DNA of 42,099 nt from positions 1-42,099 of the forward strand of contig NZ_JAQYWQ010000055.1 of NCBI RefSeq assembly GCF_029379315.1, written 5' to 3'. Below are positions 34,965-42,099 of the stretch, in pieces (the stretch's first letter is position 1; every line of letters starts with the position of its first letter). The stretch is from Nostoc sp. S13 (GTDB lineage: Bacteria; Cyanobacteriota; Cyanobacteriia; Cyanobacteriales; Nostocaceae). The notes below the pieces were generated by a model. It saw nothing but the letters and a program-made list of their open reading frames with translations, ran no database searches and had not been told where the DNA came from. The translations under genes were made by a program, and so were the position numbers.

Positions 34965-35284
34965 TTAAGCTTACCGCATTTGAATATTAGCAAGACTGGT
35001 TTAATCCTGATTGAGACTCCCAGCCTTGCTACCGGACTTGGGGAATGTGTATTTCCCTTGCTTAATATTTTGTAACGCAAAAAGTACATAGGTGTAGCCC
35101 GTCGTGGACATCACTTCGCACCTTTAGCTAGAGAGCGACAATATTAGGAGCGTTCGCCTTTGGCGTTGGCGGAGCGATCGCACTCAGTATATAGCGTTTC
35201 CTAAGCAACTGAGGTACACTCAAGTTTTTTTAGCAAGGTTAGTAACTTTGAAAACGTACCTTACCAAGTCGGGAACCACTATAT
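34965..35284. other. Repeat-bearing gap, including MITE-like copy C
   Basis: No gene. It contains TGTAGCCCGTCGTGGACATC near 35093, a GAGCGTTCGCCTTTGGCG repeat near 35150, and a 96-bp element at 35189-35284 bounded by ATATAGCGTTTCC and GGGAACCACTATAT. The element resembles the ends of the copies at 5163 and 23966 and shares the inner TGAGGTACAC with the latter. Confidence 0.5.
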
Positions 35285-35437
35285 TCACACATCACGCGCT
35301 TTGAAAAAATTATAGATAGCAAGGGCAATGGCTAAAAGCAACACTGCATGAATTAAATTTCCAGCAATATGAAGTGTCAGTCCTAATGCCCAAAAAGCAA
35401 CCAGTACAACAACAATACCCCAAAGTATACTCAACAT
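35285..35437 (-). CDS. Small membrane protein, lmo0937/DUF5670 family
   Basis: A 50-aa protein read on the minus strand from ATG 35437 to TGA 35285: MLSILWGIVVVLVAFWALGL, then THIAG-like TLHIAGNLIHAVLLLAIALA and a short basic tail NFFKARDV. Two transmembrane helices with the LLHIAGxLIH turn match the lmo0937/DUF5670 family of tiny membrane proteins, whose function is unknown. No strong Shine-Dalgarno precedes the ATG. The stop is adjacent to MITE-like copy C. Confidence 0.75.
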   Translation of the reverse strand: MLSILWGIVVVLVAFWALGLTLHIAGNLIHAVLLLAIALAIYNFFKARDV

Positions 35438-35945
35438 ATATTTGCTCTGAGTCCAGTAAGTTTTAATTTGCTCATAGATTTTACTCCTAGCTTCACTTTG
35501 ATTCTATTTACCTTCAGAGAGGTATATAAAATTAAATCATCCTTCTTAAGAAATAAAATTAATTAAAAATTAATCACATCGGCAATAATTGCAATTTGCA
35601 ATTATTGCTTTTTCCTGATCAGCACTTGTTGTGGCAATGGGTCAACTAGAGCATCAGACGGCAGGCAATACTTTTCGGTTAAGCGTAAACTACTCCCTGA
35701 TCTTCTGGGTAACTGAGAAGTATTAAGATACCATGCATTTCTGGAAAAGAGATTGTGGCATGTGTAGTAAGAAAACAAATAGGGAGCATCTCAATGAGTG
35801 CAAGTATACCAGATGAGAAACAAGATTCTTGCTCCCTCTCCGAACCCACGGAGAGGGTTGGGGTAAGGTTTTACAAGGCTTTTTATACTCATTGAGTGCT
35901 GCCAGCAAATATCACTTGATGCTCAATTTAGCTTAAGAGGGTCTA
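35438..35945. other. Gene-free gap
   Basis: No gene recognised. Around 35834-35875 lies a dispersed repeat with CCCTCTCCG/GGAGAGGG-like arms and the tail GGTTGGGGTAAGGTTTT. TTGCAATT/AATTGCAA arms occur around 35588-35606. Confidence 0.4.
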
Positions 35946-36200
35946 ATGATTGATCGCTTTGTGAATTTCATTTTTATCGATTCCTTCGCCCTGGCAATTA
36001 ACTTGACGTTTGGTATATTGCTTCGCACTAAAATCTGCAACTATTCATGGGATGGAATTGTAGGTGATGAGCTTTCAACACCAGAAAGTAGCACTAGTTC
36101 TTCTGAATCGCCACCATCCTTGGAGAAAGTAGATATAACCACTGGAGTTACGCATCAAGTACCAAATGTAGAGACAATTCATGAATTGCCCCTACGGTAA
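35946..36200 (+). CDS. Hypothetical protein, doubtful
   Basis: An 84-codon frame with a hydrophobic N-terminus (FVNFIFIDSFALAINLTFGI) and a Ser/Pro-rich middle. I do not recognise it. The last codons (about 36168-36198) are a dispersed palindromic repeat, CAATTCATGAATTG, read as TIHELPLR, so the C-terminus is repeat-derived and the frame may be fortuitous. Confidence 0.25.
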   Translation: MIDRFVNFIFIDSFALAINLTFGILLRTKICNYSWDGIVGDELSTPESSTSSSESPPSLEKVDITTGVTHQVPNVETIHELPLR

Positions 36201-36976
36201 ATCAAGACTTTCACTGCCTTTTTGCGTAAGTCCTGAACCACTTCTATTTCATGAAGCCTGCCTGCGATTGTTGTCCAACGCGATTGCAATCGGGGCAGTG
36301 CCGTTATGCAATCGCTCTTGATGAAGGTAAAACTTAAAATTCATAACTCTAAATAAATGGTTTAGCCAGATAAAGCAATGTCTACGATGCGCTGTGACGC
36401 TCGATAGCGTTACGAGCGCGTCTCGTAGAGAAGCATTTGCGTTAGCGAAGAACGAGCGTCCGTAGGAGCGTCTGATATCAAGTTGGGCAAATCACTTACG
36501 ATATGTCATTGCGAATGCAACGTTCGCGGTAGCGTCTCGTAGAGAAGTGGAATGTAGCAATCGCAAAGGTTTGGGATTGCCACGCGACCCTCGCAATCAC
36601 ATAAGTATTAAGTCGGACATGATTGACTCGCTGACGCTGGTTGATTTGTTTACAATTCTTCATTTTTTAGATATCAATTTTAGAATATAAAGAGTTTTAT
36701 TGAGCAGTAATACTTACTGATTATTTACAATTCTTGACTTTCAATTTTTCAAGTAAAGTTTATTGTCTTTCAAAGTAAACAGGCCCGATCAACTGTTAAT
36801 CTTTTAATTAATCAAAGCAAGGTTTGAGCGTAATTATATGCGTCTCAATTGCTTAAGAAAGCTTAAAAGTCGGATAATTAGCGTTAATTTTATAGCGATT
36901 AGTTAGTTATTCAGGAATCTCTAAGAGTTTATATTCGCCAAGTACACAACTTCCACAAACCGAACTCTGAAACCCG
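36201..36976. repeat. Dispersed-repeat cluster in a long gene-free region
   Basis: 776 bp with no gene seen. GCGTCTCGTAGAGAAG occurs at 36418-36433 and again at 36532-36547; the same 16-mer is at 26548, with a one-base variant at 15802. Related GAGCGTTACG and GCGTTAGCGAAG pieces are interspersed. From 36640 on the DNA is AT-rich and probably includes the promoter of the next gene. Confidence 0.6.
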
Positions 36977-37300
36977 ATGATGAATCATTACTCACTTCAA
37001 TGGATTGAGGCATGGTGCCAAGAAAATGGCTGGACAGATTTATTTGTAGAGCGACGTAACAACTTTTGGGCTTTCCCTCCGGGTGGGGTAATGCCGGAAC
37101 CAATTCCAGTTCATGTTCTCAGATTGATTAAAGCCGAAAAGGGATTGACTTTTGAAGAACGATTGTGGTCGATGTCCGCAGTAATTGGCACAATCCTAGC
37201 TGTTCTTTTTACTTTTTGGTTTCAGTCGCCGATGCCATTAGTTTTAGCTTTTGCTTTTAACGCGGTTACGGTGGCTCAATTTGAACTTGAAGATGCCTAA
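36977..37300 (+). CDS. Conserved hypothetical membrane protein
   Basis: A 107-aa protein with a soluble N-terminus, LQWIEAWCQENGWTDLFVER..NNFWAFPPGGVMPEPIP, and two hydrophobic segments near the C-terminus (about residues 66-80 and 84-98). The WCQxNGWTDLFVER..WAFPPGxVMPxPIP pattern is one I associate with conserved cyanobacterial proteins of unknown role. ATG 36977 or 36980 can start it. A perfect intrinsic terminator follows 25 bp after the stop, which supports it as a real, single-gene transcript. Confidence 0.75.
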   Translation: MMNHYSLQWIEAWCQENGWTDLFVERRNNFWAFPPGGVMPEPIPVHVLRLIKAEKGLTFEERLWSMSAVIGTILAVLFTFWFQSPMPLVLAFAFNAVTVAQFELEDA

Positions 37301-37324
37301 ATTCTTATTTTGGGCTTTGCTATT

Positions 37325-37363
37325 AAAAACTGCTCTTGTCTACTTTCAGCAAGAGCAGTTTTT
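37325..37363 (+). terminator. Intrinsic terminator of the hypothetical membrane gene
   Basis: Perfect 14-bp stem AAAAACTGCTCTTG (37325-37338) and CAAGAGCAGTTTTT (37350-37363), 11-nt loop, T-run at the 3' side. The A-run on the 5' side would let it work in both directions. The rest of 37364-37787 is AT-rich with no gene. Confidence 0.9.
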
Positions 37364-37787
37364 AATTTCAGAAAAAGAGACGAAATCACCACAGTTTCAG
37401 CTAAACATTATTAGTTACTACAGATTTGATTTCACTAACCATTAATATTTAAATTGTTTGGTAAAAAATAAATTTTATTTTCACCGAGATTTTTACCCTT
37501 AAAGTGATAATTTAGCCATAAGTTATGCTCAAAACCCTATTATTGCGTATATCTAGTCTAGCGATGTCTAGGACGAGCTACGTTAACGCACATTTCTCTA
37601 TAATCGCTGAAATTCCTTTACCGTATACATTTCCCATTTACGGATAAGTCTAATAGTTAAAGTCAGCGAACGAGTTAATACCCAATGACACCACTGCCCA
37701 ATGCTCAATTCAATAAGCTTGTAATAAACATTTGCTGGATGCTACCTTCTACAAGGTGACACAGGATTTGGAGTGTTTTTTTTAACT

Positions 37788-39818
37788 ATGAAGGGCAGAC
37801 ACAAAGTAGCTTACAGTTTGACATCGCTGATCAGTCTCAATTTAATATCCACCTTAGTTGCATTTGATGGGGTAAACGCCGCGCCACCGAGAACCCCAGA
37901 TAAAAGTATTAATTGCGAGATTTTAGTTGTGGGTGGTGGACTATCTGGCGTCGCCACAGCTTACGAGGGGTTGCTAGCAGGACGAACAGTTTGCCTCACG
38001 GAAATTACTGACTGGCTGGGAGGACAAATTTCGGCTCAAGGGACATCTGCGTTAGACGAACGCCCAACTCAGCGAGCTCTCAAATTCTATTCTCGCGGCT
38101 ACCTAGATTTGCGAAACCGGATTGGGCGCAAATACGGTAAACTTAACCCCGGTGACTGCTGGGTAAGTGAATCTTGTTTTCTCCCTCGCGATGCTCACAC
38201 TATTTTGACTCAGATGCTCAAAGATGCCGAAAAGCGGGGCAAAGGGAAGTTACAATGGTTTCCCAACACAGTAATTAAGGATTTAGAAATCGCTGCTGAT
38301 GGCAAAATAATTAATAGTGCGATCGCTATCCAACATCAACCAGCAAAAGGCGCACCACCTCTCAATACTTTTACTTTATCTCAAAGTATTGAAGATTCTT
38401 ATAGCTACGAAAACTCATCTCGGTTTACTAAAACTATTCTCCGTTTTATCCCCAAGGCAGCGAAAGGGGATGCTCCTAAATGGTACGTCGTAGACACCAG
38501 CGAAACTGGGGAAATTATCGCCCTTGCTGATGTCCCCTATCGATTAGGTATTGATGCCCGTTCCTACCTAGAACCTTCTGCTTCCAGCCCCAACAATGAC
38601 CCATATTGCCCTCAAGGCTTTACCTACACCTTTGCAATGGAGGCAACCAAGGAACCGCAACCGCAGACGATGCCCCCATTTTATTTAGAATACGCGCCAT
38701 ATTTCAGCTATGAATTAACGCGATTAGCTAACTTTGATTTGGTTTTCACCTATCGTCGCATTTGGAGTCCAAACAAAGGGAAACCAGCAAAATTCGGCGG
38801 TGTAAATTTTAGTGCGTCCACACCAGGGGATATCTCGATGCAAAACTGGACTTGGGGTAATGATTACCGCCCAGGAACAGCTAACGATAACCTAATTTAC
38901 AGTCGCCAACAGTTACAAGCTACTGGGCAGTTAAAACCAGGGGGCTGGCTGGGAGGACTGCGGACAGAAAGCCTCCGCAAGGCTGAGGAAAATGCCCTAT
39001 CTTTTTATTACTGGTTGGTAGCTGGGACTACAGATTCCCAACTGGGGGAGGGTGTAAAGCAGCAGCAAGCTAATAACCGCTTGTTGTCAGGGCTAAATTC
39101 CCCAATGGGGACAGTACATGGCTTATCGAAATATCCCTATATGCGGGAAGGACGCCGCATCATTGGCCGCCCTAGTTGGGGACAACCTGGAGGCTTTGGT
39201 ATTTGGGAAATTGATATTTCTCGCCGAAATTATAATGATCAGTATTACCCCAAGACTCTGCCAGCAGATATGTATCGTCGGCTACGAGCAGCACTTGCAG
39301 GTTTGGAAGCAGTATCAGTAATTGACGGTAAAGTTTCACCAGACAAAGCAATGCGACGGACTCGTTCTACCATCTTTCCCGACGCTGTGGGTATTGGTCA
39401 CTACGCTATAGATTTCCATCCTTGCATGGTGAATAGTCCTCCAGAAGCCCCTGGTAACACAGAACGTCCAGGCGAAAGACGTGGTGCTGGTCAAGCTTAT
39501 CCCTTCCAAATTGCTCTGAGGGCGATGATTCCCCAGAAAATTGATAATTTGTTGGTAGGAGGCAAAAGCATTGCTACTAGTCATATTGCTGCTGCTGCCT
39601 ATCGAGTACATTCCTTTGAATGGTCGGCTGGCGCTGCTGCGGGAACTGTTGCTAGTTTTGCCATCAAAAATGCGATCGCACCTTACCAACTAGTAGATGA
39701 CTTACCCAAACAAGAGCCACAACTGGAAGCACTCAAAAGGCTTTTGCAACAAAATGGCAACCCTACGGCTTTCCCGGATACATCTATTTTTAACGAAAAC
39801 TGGGATAATTGGAAATAG
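37788..39818 (+). CDS. Secreted FAD-dependent oxidoreductase
   Basis: About 676 aa. A basic N-terminus and hydrophobic run (VAYSLTSLISLNLISTLVAF) form a signal peptide ending near VNAAPP. The FAD-binding GxGxxG is in CEILVVGGGLSGVATAYEG, and the C-terminal FAD contact is in DNLLVGGKSIATSHIAAAAYR followed by HSFEWSAGAAAG. This is the FAD_oxidored (PF12831-like) layout, in which the substrate is usually unknown. Candidates include flavoenzymes of the cell envelope. GTG 37773 would add five residues; ATG 37788 is preferred. The stop codon TAG (39816-39818) abuts a GCATGGG tandem repeat. Confidence 0.87.
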   Translation: MKGRHKVAYSLTSLISLNLISTLVAFDGVNAAPPRTPDKSINCEILVVGGGLSGVATAYEGLLAGRTVCLTEITDWLGGQISAQGTSALDERPTQRALKFYSRGYLDLRNRIGRKYGKLNPGDCWVSESCFLPRDAHTILTQMLKDAEKRGKGKLQWFPNTVIKDLEIAADGKIINSAIAIQHQPAKGAPPLNTFTLSQSIEDSYSYENSSRFTKTILRFIPKAAKGDAPKWYVVDTSETGEIIALADVPYRLGIDARSYLEPSASSPNNDPYCPQGFTYTFAMEATKEPQPQTMPPFYLEYAPYFSYELTRLANFDLVFTYRRIWSPNKGKPAKFGGVNFSASTPGDISMQNWTWGNDYRPGTANDNLIYSRQQLQATGQLKPGGWLGGLRTESLRKAEENALSFYYWLVAGTTDSQLGEGVKQQQANNRLLSGLNSPMGTVHGLSKYPYMREGRRIIGRPSWGQPGGFGIWEIDISRRNYNDQYYPKTLPADMYRRLRAALAGLEAVSVIDGKVSPDKAMRRTRSTIFPDAVGIGHYAIDFHPCMVNSPPEAPGNTERPGERRGAGQAYPFQIALRAMIPQKIDNLLVGGKSIATSHIAAAAYRVHSFEWSAGAAAGTVASFAIKNAIAPYQLVDDLPKQEPQLEALKRLLQQNGNPTAFPDTSIFNENWDNWK

Positions 39819-39950
39819 GGCATGGGGCATGGGGCATGGGGCATGGGGCATGGGGCATGGGGCATTGGGCATGGGGCATTGGTTATTTCTCCCTCATCTT
39901 CCTCATCTCCCTCATCTCCCCACTCCCCACTCCCCACTCCCCACTCCGCA
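39819..39950. repeat. GCATGGG and CCCCACT tandem repeats
   Basis: About nine GCATGGG heptamers (39819-39882) follow the oxidoreductase stop without a gap. After them come CTCCCTCATCTTCCTCATC pyrimidine units (39889-39918) and four CCCCACT heptamers (39918-39950). The same units occur inside nifJ and between the M16 genes. Confidence 0.9.
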
Positions 39951-40013
39951 CACAATAGACTAAACTATTTACTTATAGTGTAGGTTTGTAAAATTATCTT
40001 GCTCAATTGTTCT

Positions 40014-40340
40014 ATGGTTACGACATTTTCAGCAGATGTTTACGGGATGGCCACAGCACCAACTATAGCTCCTGAACGGTCTAATCAAGTTACCAGCAAG
40101 CCGTATCCAAATTACAAAGTGATTGTATTAAATGATGATTTTAATACATTCCCACATGTGGCTGAATGTTTGATGAAATATATTCCGGGAATGACTGGCG
40201 ATCGCGCGTGGGATCTGACTAATCAGGTACACTATGAAGGTCAAGCGATCGTCTGGGTCGGTCCCCAAGAACCTGCGGAACTTTATCATCAGCAGCTGCG
40301 CCGAGCAGGTTTGACAATGGCACCTCTAGAAGCAGCTTAA
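40014..40340 (+). CDS. clpS: ATP-dependent Clp protease adaptor
   Basis: A 108-aa ClpS protein that delivers N-degron substrates to ClpA/ClpC. The N-terminal extension is flexible (TAPTIAPERSNQVTSKP). The core has YKVIVLNDDFNTFPHVAECL (the ND.NT substrate pocket), then MKYIPGMTGDRAWDLTNQVH and YEGQAIVWVGPQEPAELYHQ. ATG 40014 (MVTTFSADVYG) is preferred over TTG 39999. The DUF2103 gene follows after 5 bp, an arrangement I associate with cyanobacteria. Several cyanobacteria carry two ClpS paralogues; which one this is cannot be told here. Confidence 0.93.
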   Translation: MVTTFSADVYGMATAPTIAPERSNQVTSKPYPNYKVIVLNDDFNTFPHVAECLMKYIPGMTGDRAWDLTNQVHYEGQAIVWVGPQEPAELYHQQLRRAGLTMAPLEAA

Positions 40341-40345
40341 TCATC

Positions 40346-40669
40346 ATGGGCAAACCCACCGTAGATCCCCTCCGGGCAGCTTCCCAAAAAGCTGCCAGAC
40401 TGGTTTGGAATCACTCGACACACCTTTCTGGTCTGATCCCCATTTTAGAACGTCTTTGTCAGCAGGATAGCATCCAAACCGTGACACCGGGAGTGATCGG
40501 GCGGGCAAAAGGTCATTGTCCGAAAATGCAACTGCGTGTCTCAGTACCAATTCGCGGCGGCTATAAAGTAATTGCACGGCAGGGGAAGACGGTACAAGAG
40601 GTGTTCATTTTGACCCCTTTGGCTCAGTCAGAACTGGAAACGGCATTAGCGATCGCGATGAAATCTTAA
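40346..40669 (+). CDS. DUF2103 protein (predicted metal-binding)
   Basis: A 107-aa protein matching DUF2103: HSTHLSGLIPILERLCQQDS, then ITPGVIGRAKGHCPKMQLRV-like TPGVIGRAKGHCPKMQLRVS, and GYKVIARQGKTVQEVFILT. Conserved His and Cys residues underlie the predicted metal binding, which is unproven. It starts 5 bp after the clpS stop and is surely cotranscribed with clpS. The start is ATG 40346. The reverse strand has an ORF of similar size that is only a shadow. Confidence 0.85.
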   Translation: MGKPTVDPLRAASQKAARLVWNHSTHLSGLIPILERLCQQDSIQTVTPGVIGRAKGHCPKMQLRVSVPIRGGYKVIARQGKTVQEVFILTPLAQSELETALAIAMKS

Positions 40670-40695
40670 TCATGCCCTATTCCCATGCCCAATAA

Positions 40696-41016
40696 CTATT
40701 CCTCTACACGGTGTACTGCAAATTTGTGTAGTGGCAGACTCACAATGCAAGAAAAAGTTAAGAAATATGACAGAGCCGTAGTTATTCTCAAAGTCATCAG
40801 TACAGATTCCCAGTCGGGTAAAACTATTTTCTCTATACCAAAGGCTACACAATAAACTAGCCAGTATGTAAAGCTCATTCTAAACAGAATCCGCTCTGTT
40901 TCTTCCACATCATTTTTTTGCTGCTTACCGTCCCACAGTAACACCAGTCCAATAATGCAAGCTACAAAGGAGACAGCAACTACAAATTCGTGACAAAATA
41001 TATTTAACGAATGCAT
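40696..41016 (-). CDS. Hypothetical membrane protein
   Basis: A 106-aa protein that I do not recognise. Hydrophobic segments are FVVAVSFVACIIGLVLLW near the N-terminus, FTYWLVYCVAFGIEKIVL in the middle and ALSYFLTFSCIVSLPLHKF at the C-terminus, suggesting three transmembrane helices with charged loops (DGKQQKNDVEETERILFR). It converges on the clpS-DUF2103 operon. The amino-acid pattern and the clear start at ATG 41016 make a real gene likely, but there is no functional clue. Confidence 0.55.
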   Translation of the reverse strand: MHSLNIFCHEFVVAVSFVACIIGLVLLWDGKQQKNDVEETERILFRMSFTYWLVYCVAFGIEKIVLPDWESVLMTLRITTALSYFLTFSCIVSLPLHKFAVHRVEE

Positions 41017-41416
41017 TTGTGTTTATCCCTAAGTTTTTCGATTAAAATTCAGTCTAAAGGAATATTACTTGCAGAAATACAAAACATTTACAAACCTCAA
41101 TAGAGTCATGCTGTTTATGTAAAAAAATACAACAGAACTTGTTATTTTACAAATTAATAAAAATTAAGTATTTCTGTTAAGTAGGCGTTGAAAGTCCAAA
41201 CGCTAAACTTTAGTACTGGTGCTATTAGTGGAGGCGGCTCAAATTACTTCAAATGGGACTCTAGCCATAAACGTAGGTTAAAATAATTCGTATATTCGTA
41301 ATTAAAGAACTCTCAACCAGCAACTAGCGCCGCAAACATTATAGTTTGCTAATTGCTGGATGAATTGCTAGGTGTTCAAGAGATTGCACTTGTTTGAAGA
41401 CAATAGCTCAGAAATC
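41017..41416. other. Gene-free gap upstream of the hypothetical membrane gene
   Basis: AT-rich, with no convincing gene. A 30-codon open stretch at about 41187-41283 reads LNFSTGAISGGGSNYFKW on the plus strand. It has no start and is probably chance or a relic. Confidence 0.4.
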
Positions 41417-41902
41417 TTAACAATTTTCTTTTGATGTTTCACAAGCACCAATATTTACCCAGCAGCTAGAACCATCTTCCCAATGCTCTTTCTTCCAAAT
41501 GGGAGCATTGTGTTTGAGGGTATCAATAGCATACTGACAAGCTTCAAACGCCTCACTCCGATGAGGACAACCCACTGCTACTAAAACGCTAATTTCTCCA
41601 ACTTGCAAACGTCCGGTGCGATGATGAATCACTACCCGATTCACATCAGATATAGATAAGCGAATATCAGCAGCAATTTGATAAAATATCCGCAATGCCA
41701 TAGGTTCGTAAGCTTGATACTCTAGAGCAATTACAGGTTTACCATCAGTTTGATTGCGAACCACGCCACTCATTATAACCACAGCACCGTTGGCTGGATC
41801 GTCAGACTTGGCATAGACTTCTTCAAGAGACAATGGTGCAAAGCTAATGGCAAAACTATCTTCGGCTCTTGGTTTAACAGCAGAGGCAAGTGTAGTCGTC
41901 AT
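41417..41902 (-). CDS. moaE: Molybdopterin synthase catalytic subunit
   Basis: MoaE, 161 aa from ATG 41902. With MoaD-thiocarboxylate it converts precursor Z (cPMP) to molybdopterin. Family blocks are GAVVIMSGVVRNQTDGKPVI and LEYQAYEPMA. The substrate-site His/Arg is in VVIHHRTGRLQVGEISVLVA, and the catalytic Lys in APIWKKEHWEDGSSCWV near the C-terminus. A TTG at 41947 would add 15 unsupported residues. No other molybdenum cofactor gene is present in this window. The cofactor would serve nitrate reductase and similar enzymes. Confidence 0.95.
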   Translation of the reverse strand: MTTTLASAVKPRAEDSFAISFAPLSLEEVYAKSDDPANGAVVIMSGVVRNQTDGKPVIALEYQAYEPMALRIFYQIAADIRLSISDVNRVVIHHRTGRLQVGEISVLVAVGCPHRSEAFEACQYAIDTLKHNAPIWKKEHWEDGSSCWVNIGACETSKENC

Positions 41903-42045
41903 AACTGCGTTGGTATTATGTAGGCTTTTTCTATTCTCTCTGAACAAAACGCTGCTGGTGGATGTTTAGTTGCTCTTACTAATGCTTTTAGGCAAAACTT
42001 TTAGGTTGATAACAAGAAAAATTTAATTTATGTAAACAAATATAT

Positions 42046-42072
42046 ATAGGACTCCTATTTGATTTCTGAACA
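42046..42072 (-). repeat. 27-bp dispersed repeat, copy 2
   Basis: Inverted copy of the repeat at 25454-25480 (26 of 27 bases), with the palindrome ATAGGAGTCCTAT at one end. Confidence 0.7.
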
Positions 42073-42099
42073 AGACTAAGAGAGAATACGGAGAGGTTT

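Noticed and set aside
39683..39955. Minus-strand ORF rich in CPMPHAP repeats
   Set aside because: Pure translation of the heptamer tandem array and the antisense of the oxidoreductase end.
41187..41283. Short open stretch with a Gly/Ser-rich reading near 41.2 kb
   Set aside because: No start codon, about 30 codons and no family match; kept only as a note in the gap description.
1..42099. CRISPR array
   Set aside because: Tandem repeats here have units of 7-42 bp without unique spacers of regular length; the 17363-17622 array is contiguous with no spacers.
1..42099. tRNA or rRNA genes
   Set aside because: No T-arm consensus with matching acceptor ends and no rRNA core sequence was noticed on either strand by eye.

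Overview
The window looks like chromosomal DNA of a filamentous, probably heterocyst-forming cyanobacterium (Nostoc/Anabaena type). The evidence is a high density of GCGATCGC (HIP1) octamers, 7-bp tandem repeats of the STRR kind and many palindromic dispersed repeats, together with cyanobacterial gene content: NifJ, ClpS followed by a DUF2103 gene, a PEP-CTERM protein, a lumenal-type pentapeptide protein, a monomeric B12-dependent ribonucleotide reductase and a paired M16 peptidase. No rRNA, tRNA, CRISPR array or intact insertion sequence was seen.

Layout. 1-4.2 kb: nifJ, with repeat sequence inserted in frame in its linkers. 4.3-5.1 kb: an NAD(P)-binding SDR-like protein. 5.6-7.3 kb: a membrane HAMP histidine kinase cut in two by one in-frame TAA. 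7.5-10.5 kb: two convergent soluble histidine kinases, one with a phosphoacceptor His but a ruined ATP site, the other with an intact ATP site but Gln in place of the His. 10.7-12.6 kb: murE and a glutaredoxin-like gene (minus strand). 12.7-14.3 kb: an AtzG/AtzE-type amidase pair. 14.3-15.7 kb: a MATE transporter. 15.7-17.7 kb: relics of a transposase and an SGNH hydrolase, a PEP-CTERM gene and a degenerate 42-bp tandem repeat. 17.7-19.8 kb: a GMC oxidoreductase and a GNAT acetyltransferase. 20.1-23.9 kb: nrdJ, interrupted by a 407-residue intein and by a 288-nt group I intron placed inside the active-site motif NPCG/E. 24.4-26.1 kb: a zinc-free MDR oxidoreductase and a CobE/CbiG-C cobalamin gene. 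26.6-29.1 kb: a holin-like membrane protein, a peptidoglycan-binding protein and an RTX relic. 29.4-32.0 kb: an M16 peptidase pair. 32.3-32.8 kb: a toxin-antitoxin pair whose toxin carries a nonsense codon. 33.3-35.0 kb: purK, translationally coupled to an upstream pentapeptide-repeat gene. 35-37.3 kb: small membrane proteins in repeat-rich DNA. 37.8-39.8 kb: a secreted FAD oxidoreductase. 40.0-40.7 kb: clpS and DUF2103. 41.4-41.9 kb: moaE.

The genes are mostly independent housekeeping or accessory units in short operons: M16 pair, pentapeptide-purK, clpS-DUF2103, atzG-atzE. The strongest points of interest are nrdJ with its two self-splicing elements, the reciprocal degeneracy of the two convergent kinases, and short repeats and palindromes found both between genes and, in frame, inside several of them. 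All functional calls come from reading motifs by eye; no database search was run.
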